A DNA stretch of 64,000 nt, from NCBI GenBank assembly GCA_032209605.1, contig JASFXZ010000027.1, forward strand, positions 6,963,372-7,027,371. The letters run 5' to 3'. Below, one piece after another: positions 57,742 through 64,000 of the stretch (the first letter of the stretch is position 1; each line of letters begins with the position of its first letter). This stretch comes from Mactromeris polynyma (taxonomy: Eukaryota; Mollusca; Bivalvia; Venerida; Mactridae). Position numbers and translations under genes: made by a program. Below the pieces are notes generated by a model. The model had not been told where the DNA came from, did no database searches, and saw only the letters and a program-made list of their open reading frames with translations.

Positions 57742-58104
57742 AGTGGAACCCCAGCAAACCGAACATCTTCCGTACCGAAGATAAAATTCGGTTTAGAAGG
57801 GTTTTGCGGTTTAAAGTTGTTTTTTTTCAAATGGGAATTCCATTGTAACATAAGTATAGGTTTCTCATTGTGTTAATAAATAATGGGAATACCCTGTATC
57901 AAAAAGTGACGGTCACATCATTATTATTCTTACGTCTTCACCGCTTTGTATGTGGCAGGAAAAGATAACTCTCCGGTAAAAGGTAAATAATTTCAATAAT
58001 ACTGTATTTCATATATTTTTGAATATGTCATTCGAAGTTTTTGGCATACTTTTGATTTATTGTTATGAAGTATTCAAATGATTAGTAAATATTTGTAGTT
58101 GTAT
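57742..58104. other. Intergenic, possible pogo-like transposon remnant
   Basis: CAGTGGAACCCCAGCAAACC at about 57741 resembles a pogo/Tigger-type terminal repeat; no matching right end is visible. Confidence 0.35.
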
Positions 58105-58863
58105 TCACAGGTACTTGACCAATGTCAAAATGTGTATATATATGTATATAAAAGAGAAGGTTTGCAACGAAGGATTTCCAATCAACAGCACTCTCCTTGC
58201 ACCAAAGTCTCCCACATGAAAATAAACTGTCACAGATTCAAAATCTTTGTATTTGTCAACACTATAATAATTTATCTACCAGTTAGCATCCATATATTCA
58301 CTATTGAACATACCGTGCGGCTGTAGTCGTCCGTAATAAGTCTCGGAAACATGTTTTTTTCCGGAATTGGGCTAAACCTGTCCAGTCGTAGATTGCCAAT
58401 TTCGCTCTTTTGTCACCGGTTTCTCGCTATCAGACAGATCATGACATAAAAATCAGACAGCGGTTGAACAATTAAATATTTTTGCAAATGTCTGTATGCA
58501 TAAGAATATTCAAATTGCAAAAACAAATCGAGTATTCCGCTATTTTCAACACCAAGTAACTCACTATCTGTCTATGGCAGCCATTGTTGATATGAGATTT
58601 CATTGGTTGAAATTAAAGCTAAAATTAGACCAGCCAATGAAACAATTGTTTACAAATGACTATTCACTGCATTCAGTGCTGTTACTTGGTAGATAAATTA
58701 TTATAGTGTTGACAAATACAAAGATTTTGAATCTGTGACAGTTTATTTTCATGTGGGAGACTTTGGTGCAAGGAGAGTGCTGTTGATTGGAAATCCTTCG
58801 TTGCAAACCTTCTCTTTTATATACATATATATACACATTTTGACATTGGTCAAGTACCTGTGA
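58105..58863. mobile_element. 177-bp perfect inverted repeat with 405-bp spacer
   Basis: 58105-58281 (TCACAGGTACTTGACCAATG ... TTTATCTACCA) and 58687-58863 (TGGTAGATAAA ... CATTGGTCAAGTACCTGTGA) are exact reverse complements by eye. No transposase frame occurs in the spacer and no clear target duplication flanks it. It may be a non-autonomous foldback transposon or two opposed copies of a short element. It lies 500 bp upstream of the TRIQK coding start. Confidence 0.85.
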
Positions 58864-58927
58864 CATTTCTCCTTACATTTCTCCTTACACATGATACAGG
58901 TAGCATCTTAAGACTTAATAGACTTAT

Positions 58928-59050
58928 TGGACCACCACAGTAGCTCACATGGTAGTGTGTCTGTGTTTAGGGTGGTAGGCCATGGGTTCAATAATCAATA
59001 CATCCGCATGCAAAACTCACAATAACTTCGGTTACTGAAAGTTTAGTCCG
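58928..59050 (+). mobile_element. tRNA-derived SINE head fragment
   Basis: TAGCTCACATGGTAGTGTGT (A-box-like) and GGCCATGGGTTCAATAATC (B-box-like), with spacing as in a tRNA. A body of about 50 bp follows. Degraded. Confidence 0.45.
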
Positions 59051-59080
59051 AAGTTCATCATGTGAGGATCCAGAGGGGAC

Positions 59081-59175
59081 CCCCCCCCCCCTGAGATTTT
59101 GGCGAAACATGGTTGCCCATAGCTTGTATCAATGCATCAAGAATTCAAGGTCTTTCCTGGACCCCCCCCCCCCCC
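59081..59175. repeat. Two C-homopolymer tracts
   Basis: Runs of about 13-14 C at 59081-59094 and 59162-59175, each preceded by GGA. Likely length-variable; the opposite strand could form G-rich structures. Confidence 0.85.
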
Positions 59176-59363
59176 ACCTCCTGACGTAAATTGCTGAATC
59201 TGCGCATACATATAATGAATTATCCACTGACAACCCATTCTGTCGTTCATCGTTTCAGTTTGTCTACTGTACATACAAACACATGGTTTTGAACACAAAT
59301 CAACCCATATAAGATTTGATTTCATTAAAAAATATCTCATTGTATGCAGAATTTTTAGACACA

Positions 59364-59421
59364 ATGGGAAGAAAAGATGTAATACAGTCTCCCCCGGTGG
59401 ACCAGTATAGGAAACAGATAG
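59364..59421 (+). CDS. TRIQK: TRIQK coding exon 1
   Basis: The exon begins at 59350 after the acceptor TATGCAG, and the ATG is at 59364 with context ACACAATGG. Encodes residues 1-19 and the first base of Gly20. Donor GTATAT at 59422. Confidence 0.88.
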
Positions 59422-62400
59422 GTATATTCTACTTTGTTGATCTTTTTAATGTATTAAGTCCATTTATATTAACCTCAGAATAGTTGTGTACCAACTTTGA
59501 GGTGGTCAGCAAATGAAAATATGTTTCGCAAACAAATTGACCAATAGGTTTTCTGTACACAATGACCATATTCTCAACAACTTTTGAAATGACAATATGA
59601 AATGTAATGCTTTTGTTTACAATCACAATATTTACAATGTGTCTTATTTCGCTAGAATTTTAGTGTTCTTCAATGTAACAAAATGTAGCCGAGTTGTTAA
59701 AAAACAGTGTGCTATCATATTCATTATCAAGATACATACGGTATTGTAGTACTAGTTGTAATAAAAAGTAATTGTAATACAGAGTATTGTAATTATTAAT
59801 TTATAACTGCTGCTACTGACTGATCTGCACACCATGCACTCTTGAAATTCAAGTTAGATACTGTTAGGTTGACAATATTTTTGTTGATATTTCAAGGTAA
59901 ACATGATTATAATAAAACAAAGAAGAATTTGAAATCATCAAAGGCTGCTCATGATTTGAAGAATTCCTCCTCTCCTGTAAAGGTATGAAATATTGGCAGA
60001 TTTTATATTTAATTGTTTGTTTTATTTCTGTGCTTAAAAGTATATTAACTTGTTGTATTCATCCCAAATATAATAATGGTATTAATTAAGGATGGGTAGA
60101 CAATTTTACCCTAGAATCTTGTAAATCAAATACTCATGAGTACCCTCATATCAAACAAAAGATTACATGCTGCAGAATGAATAACAATGAAAATTTCAGA
60201 AATAATTAAGTTGCCAAGTGCACAGTTGACTTCCTCTTTTGAGTGCATCACTATGTCGTCCGCTACAAATAGAATGGTTTGTGAGTTTTTGTTATTATTT
60301 GCAGGTTTCCAGATGATAATTTAATTTATTATGCGTCTGGTAACATATTGAGTGGAATACAATGAAATAAAATTCATACAGTTTCGATGTATTTCTGTTT
60401 TACTTCTGAATTGGCAGAGAACTGAATTTATTCATGCATATCCCTGAAAGGGACTCTTCCTGCGGTCACCTGGGTACTCATCCATGCCCTTGTTTCATAT
60501 GGTGTATTAACATTATCTACATTTAAAATGTGTATATAAATAACACTGATACAATTGCTTTTCATAGTGTCACTAGTTGTGGGAATACAAAACTAGCACG
60601 TTAACTCAGCAGGATGAAACAAATATGTGTTAAATGGATTGTTTATTTTATTCCCATTTGAAAGATTTTAATTGAAATTACATAAATTGTAATGTACCTA
60701 TTTAATTGCTTGCCTAATTCAAAGCATAAATCTTGCTACTTTACAAAGTCAATATATTTTGATTGTCTCCCTTTGTTAATACCACATGTTTGTCCGTACA
60801 TTGATATTGACTGCTAATTTTGATAACAATTTACTAGTGTAAGAGATCCCAATAGTCTGCTGCTCACACAAGAGATAACAGATTACAGTTTAGGCTAGAT
60901 TTCAAGATCAGATATATAGAATCTGTACGTCTATTACATTGGATCGGTATGGGATGGCCTGGTTCTGTATGGGATGGCCTGGTTCTGTATGGGATGGCCT
61001 GGATCTGTATGGGATGGCCTGGATCTGTATGGGATGGCCTGGATCTGTATGGGATGATCTGTATGGGATGGCCTGGTTCTGTATGGGATGGCCTGGTTCT
61101 GTATGGGATGGCCTGGTTCTGTATGGGATGGCCTGGTTCTGTATGGGATGGCCTGGATCTGTATGGGATGGCCTGGTTCTGTATGGGATGGCCTGGTTCT
61201 GTATGGGATGGCCTGGTTCTGTATGGGATGGCCTGGTTCTGTATGGGATGGCCTGGATCTGTATGGGATGGCCTGGATCTGTATGGGATGGCCTGGATCT
61301 GTATGGGATGGCCTGGTTCTGTATGGGATGGCTGGTTCTGTATGGGATGGCCTGGATCTGTATGGGAAGGTCTGGTTCTGTATGGGATGGCCTGGTTCTG
61401 TATGGGATGGCCTGGTTCTGTATGGGATGGACTGGTTCTGTATGGGATGGCCTGGCTCTGTATGGGATGGCCTGGTTCTGTATGGGATGGCCTGGTTCTG
61501 TATGGGATGGCCTGGATCTGTATGGGATGGCCTGGTTCTGTATGGGATGGCCTGGTTCTGTATGGGATGGCCTGGTTCTGTATGGGATGGCCTGGTTCTG
61601 TATGGGATGGCCTGGTTCTGTATGGGAAGGCCTGGTTCTGTATGGGATGGCCTGGTTCTGTATGGGATGGCCTGGATCTGTATGGGAAGGCCTGGTTCTG
61701 TATGGGATGGCCTGGTTCTGTATGGGAAGGCCTGGTTCTGTATGGGATGGCCTAGTTCTGTATGGGATGGCCTTGTATTGCGAATTATTGCCTTTCCTGC
61801 GCTTCTATTTACTACATTTGTATAAAACATTTATTAAAGTCAGAAATGTTTTGCTTAAATTTACGCAGTAGACTTGTCATTGATATTAAATTATACACAA
61901 ACGCAAAAGAAAGAATGCGCTTTTCTTTTTATAATAATTTTAGCCCCATCAGTTGTAAAGTTTTTTACATGGATAATGTGATGCATCTCTGTCACTGTTT
62001 TAAACCAAGGTTATAAATTGGTCAATATTGGGCTAATTATTGCGTAACATCCTAGTATGTGATTTTGTAAAATTTGCATGCGCAATGCGTAAACAAACAT
62101 GATACATGTATTAGCCAATCTTTCTTTGGTACTTTCTTATATATTCGAGTAAGGAGTAAGAATATCACGCTTCAATGTAAATAATCTCAAAACTCTCAAT
62201 GCCAAGACTCTCATCTCTTTAATGATGCTTGCCAGAGGTGACTCAGTTGTTAATGTTTCATGGGTATGCTGGAGCTAACTCGTTGTGTAGGTCAGGATGG
62301 AAAATATCGGACACTTGTATTTATGGCTTTGGGAAACTTATAAGAAAAGCGACAATGTTGTAGAATACATGAAGGCAATTGCCACCAAATTTCGTAGACT

Positions 62401-62574
62401 TATCACTAAGGATATTATGTAAAAAAATAGAACTATGTACCTTTGACATCAGTTTTGCATTGCTATGCTTATGTTATGTTTCAGGATACATTACTTATTG
62501 TGATAACAGGACTGTGTGTAGTGGCGGGTGTCTACTTCCTGCTGTATTGGTATTTGGATCAAGGTCCTGTGTGA
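59364..62574 (+). CDS. TRIQK: TRIQK, triple QxxK/R motif membrane protein (77 aa, 3 coding exons)
   Basis: Coding exons 59364-59421, 59897-59982 and 62485-62574 join in phases 1 and 0 to give 77 residues. The start MGRKDVIQSPPVDQYRKQIG matches vertebrate TRIQK (86 aa), which begins MGRKD and has PVDQYRKQIGK. Two QxxK motifs are present, Gln14-Tyr-Arg-Lys17 and Gln18-Ile-Gly-Lys21. The third vertebrate motif (QDYK) is here HDYN, so its Gln and Lys are changed. A Lys-rich segment (KTKKNLKSSK) follows, then one membrane span at about residues 49-71 (LLIVITGLCVVAGVYFLLYW) and a short tail. Vertebrate TRIQK lies in the endoplasmic reticulum membrane; its biochemical role is not known to me. An acceptor (TATGCAG) 15 bp before the ATG shows a 5' UTR intron. 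Confidence 0.9.
59897..59982 (+). CDS. TRIQK: TRIQK coding exon 2
   Basis: Acceptor TTTCAAG, donor GTATGA. Completes Gly20 and encodes KHDYNKTKKNLKSSKAAHDL and KNSSSPVK. Confidence 0.87.
59983..60941 (+). other. TRIQK intron 2, 5' part
   Basis: AT-rich; no exon or transposon recognised before the 20-bp array. Confidence 0.5.
60942..61772. repeat. 20-bp minisatellite, about 41 copies (TRIQK intron 2)
   Basis: The unit GTATGGGATGGCCTGGTTCT recurs with TTCT or ATCT, GGATGG or GGAAGG, and two short indels (about 61051 and 61330). The consensus has no stop in several frames, so 245-310-codon open frames appear on both strands; these lie in an intron and are artefacts of periodicity. Confidence 0.96.
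61773..62484 (+). other. TRIQK intron 2, 3' part
   Basis: AT-rich intronic sequence; nothing recognised. Confidence 0.5.
62485..62574 (+). CDS. TRIQK: TRIQK coding exon 3 (membrane span)
   Basis: Acceptor GTTTCAG. Encodes DTLLIVITGLCVVAGVYFLL then YWYLDQGPV and TGA at 62572-62574. The single hydrophobic span ends the protein, as in vertebrate TRIQK. Confidence 0.9.
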   Translation, partial: DTLLIVITGLCVVAGVYFLLYWYLDQGPV

Positions 62575-62960
62575 TATTGTTTTATCAACCTGCCACTGGT
62601 GTGTGATAAGTTGTTTATCAACCTGCTGGTGGTATGTGATATCTTGTTTATACCCCTGTGTGGGTACTTTTGTCAGAAAGATACAGGGACAGTAGTGATA
62701 GTTAAACAATATTACAAATATAGACTGAAGAATAGAACAGAGGTTCACTTTGTCGTATTTAATCCTACTTCTCATCTGAACACTCGAATGGATTACATCA
62801 TTGCAGACTGGTTTCTTGAAAAAGTATTGTTGTAGTTGGAAAAGAACATTGTCTGAGTATCCGATGGATTTTGTTACAGTGATTCTGTTTAGTTCATGTT
62901 CATGAAAATAGATATATTTTGAGGGATGAAAGCAAACTAGTCTATCGGCGTATCAATAAA
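62575..62960 (+). other. TRIQK 3' UTR with poly(A) signal
   Basis: Begins with two or three imperfect copies of a TGTTTTATCAACCTGC-type repeat (62575-62665). The first strong signal is AATAAA at 62955-62960. Confidence 0.55.
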
Positions 62961-64000
62961 AATGCAAATGGACTTGTTTTTCTGTCCCCCTCTATCTATG
63001 CTGACTTTGTTTAGTGTAAAATTGTTTACAAGTTCCTTTGTGTGTCTATGTACAGTAACACATATGTGTTTTTCATACTTTCTGTATATGTATTGACATC
63101 TATGCAATTTCCTTACCCTTTGTTCGAGACATTTCGCAGGATATATATTGATGGAAAATATGATTGTTACGAGTATAAGCATTATTGTTGACCACTGTGT
63201 ATGAAGAATACTGATCTACTTACGTAGAAACCTGCCCAGGAATATATGCCACTTATGAAATTTATCCTGATGATATATTGAACGATATAGCTCTATTTGG
63301 GAGGAAAACGGGTAAAAAATGTCGTTTATTTTAGCGTTACCATTATTGTGCTAGATGACTGTAAGTGATGATATTCAATTACGTGAAGATAAAATGCATC
63401 GTTTTAAGCTTGTTAGCTTTAATGATGTATCGCAGCTAGAAGTCTTATGTTAAAATTATGATAGATATTTATTGTATAATGAGAGTCACTCATACGGTAT
63501 CCATCGTCGCTCATTATTGGTTTAAAATTTGATAACATTCACTGCCTCTAATTACGTTCCCAAATGAATTTCTCCTTTAAGTATGCTAAGTGCTTTATTG
63601 ATGGGAAGACTGTTTTTGACCTGAATTTGGTGAGATATCTTTATAAAAAAAAATCTAGAAAATTTTATTCCAAAATACTCATCACTCTTTCACTAGCTTA
63701 TTATCTATTTATAATGCTTGTTTTAAATCTGTTTTTGCTCAGTGTGTGACTGGTACCAATTACACCAAAAATCTGCAAAATTGTGTCAGTTTTTGTGTGC
63801 TTTTAGTAAATGGTGAACCATTCTAGATCAATGATGGTGCTATTGTGTTATATAAACAGAATGCTCTGTATATCTCTTGTTTTCATTAATGTGTGTATGT
63901 AGAATATACTGATATCAATTAGTGTATATAATTGGCCTACATTGGTAAAAAGTAGCAATCATACTTAAGCTTTTTAAGTTTTGTGACAAGTTGAATGGTA
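62961..64000. other. AT-rich intergenic sequence
   Basis: No exon, RNA gene or transposon end recognised to the end of the window. Confidence 0.45.

Noticed and set aside
60934..61871. 245-310-codon frames (WFCMGWPGSVWDGL and SHTEPGHPIQNQ repeats)
   Set aside because: A 20-bp minisatellite in the TRIQK intron; three plus frames and one minus frame are open together.

Overview
The window is eukaryotic genomic DNA: AT-rich, gene-poor, with split genes using GT..AG introns and many transposons, SINEs and tandem repeats. A mollusc, most likely a bivalve, is the best guess. The support is a tRNA-headed SINE at 51.1-51.4 kb that resembles a SINE family I recall from molluscs, a second mollusc-type SINE (copies at 25.6 and 47.3 kb), and a Steamer/Mag-type LTR retrotransposon. 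The species cannot be named from sequence alone.

Layout. 0.9-2.6 kb: a 52-bp minisatellite that runs into the 3' end of a non-LTR retrotransposon ORF. 2.6-9.8 kb: AT-rich DNA with a small TA-flanked MITE and microsatellites; no gene recognised. 9.8-14.8 kb: a 5-kb G/T-rich array of 24/25-bp units. 16.4 kb: a candidate N-terminal exon of the main gene. 16.9-21.6 kb: a TIR-flanked element filled with 124-bp satellite units plus an internally deleted mariner, in a 2.2-kb tandem duplication. 26.0-30.8 kb: a complete, apparently intact Ty3/gypsy element with identical 231-bp LTRs, a 5-bp target duplication and one 1317-codon Gag-Pol ORF. It sits inside a SINE-derived 59-bp minisatellite.

31.3-54.8 kb, plus strand: 18 phase-compatible exons of one gene for a protein with four RGS-like domains, best matched to RGS22/RGSL. 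They give about 1,214 codons before the stop at 54797-54799. The introns hold a 4.3-kb 42-bp array, a 29-bp array, a 27-bp array, several MITEs and SINEs. 55.4-56.8 kb: a decayed minus-strand LINE reverse transcriptase. 57.0-58.9 kb: two inverted-repeat (foldback) elements. 59.36-62.57 kb, plus strand: a complete three-exon gene for a 77-residue membrane protein recognised as TRIQK, with a 20-bp minisatellite in its second intron.

The two host genes lie head to tail about 4.6 kb apart. From memory, human RGS22 and TRIQK both map to 8q22, so the pairing may be ancient linkage. The recurring theme is tandem arrays growing from, or lying inside, transposable-element ends (LINE tail, two SINE heads, a TIR element). 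Long frames inside arrays are by-products of repeat periodicity and are not listed as genes.
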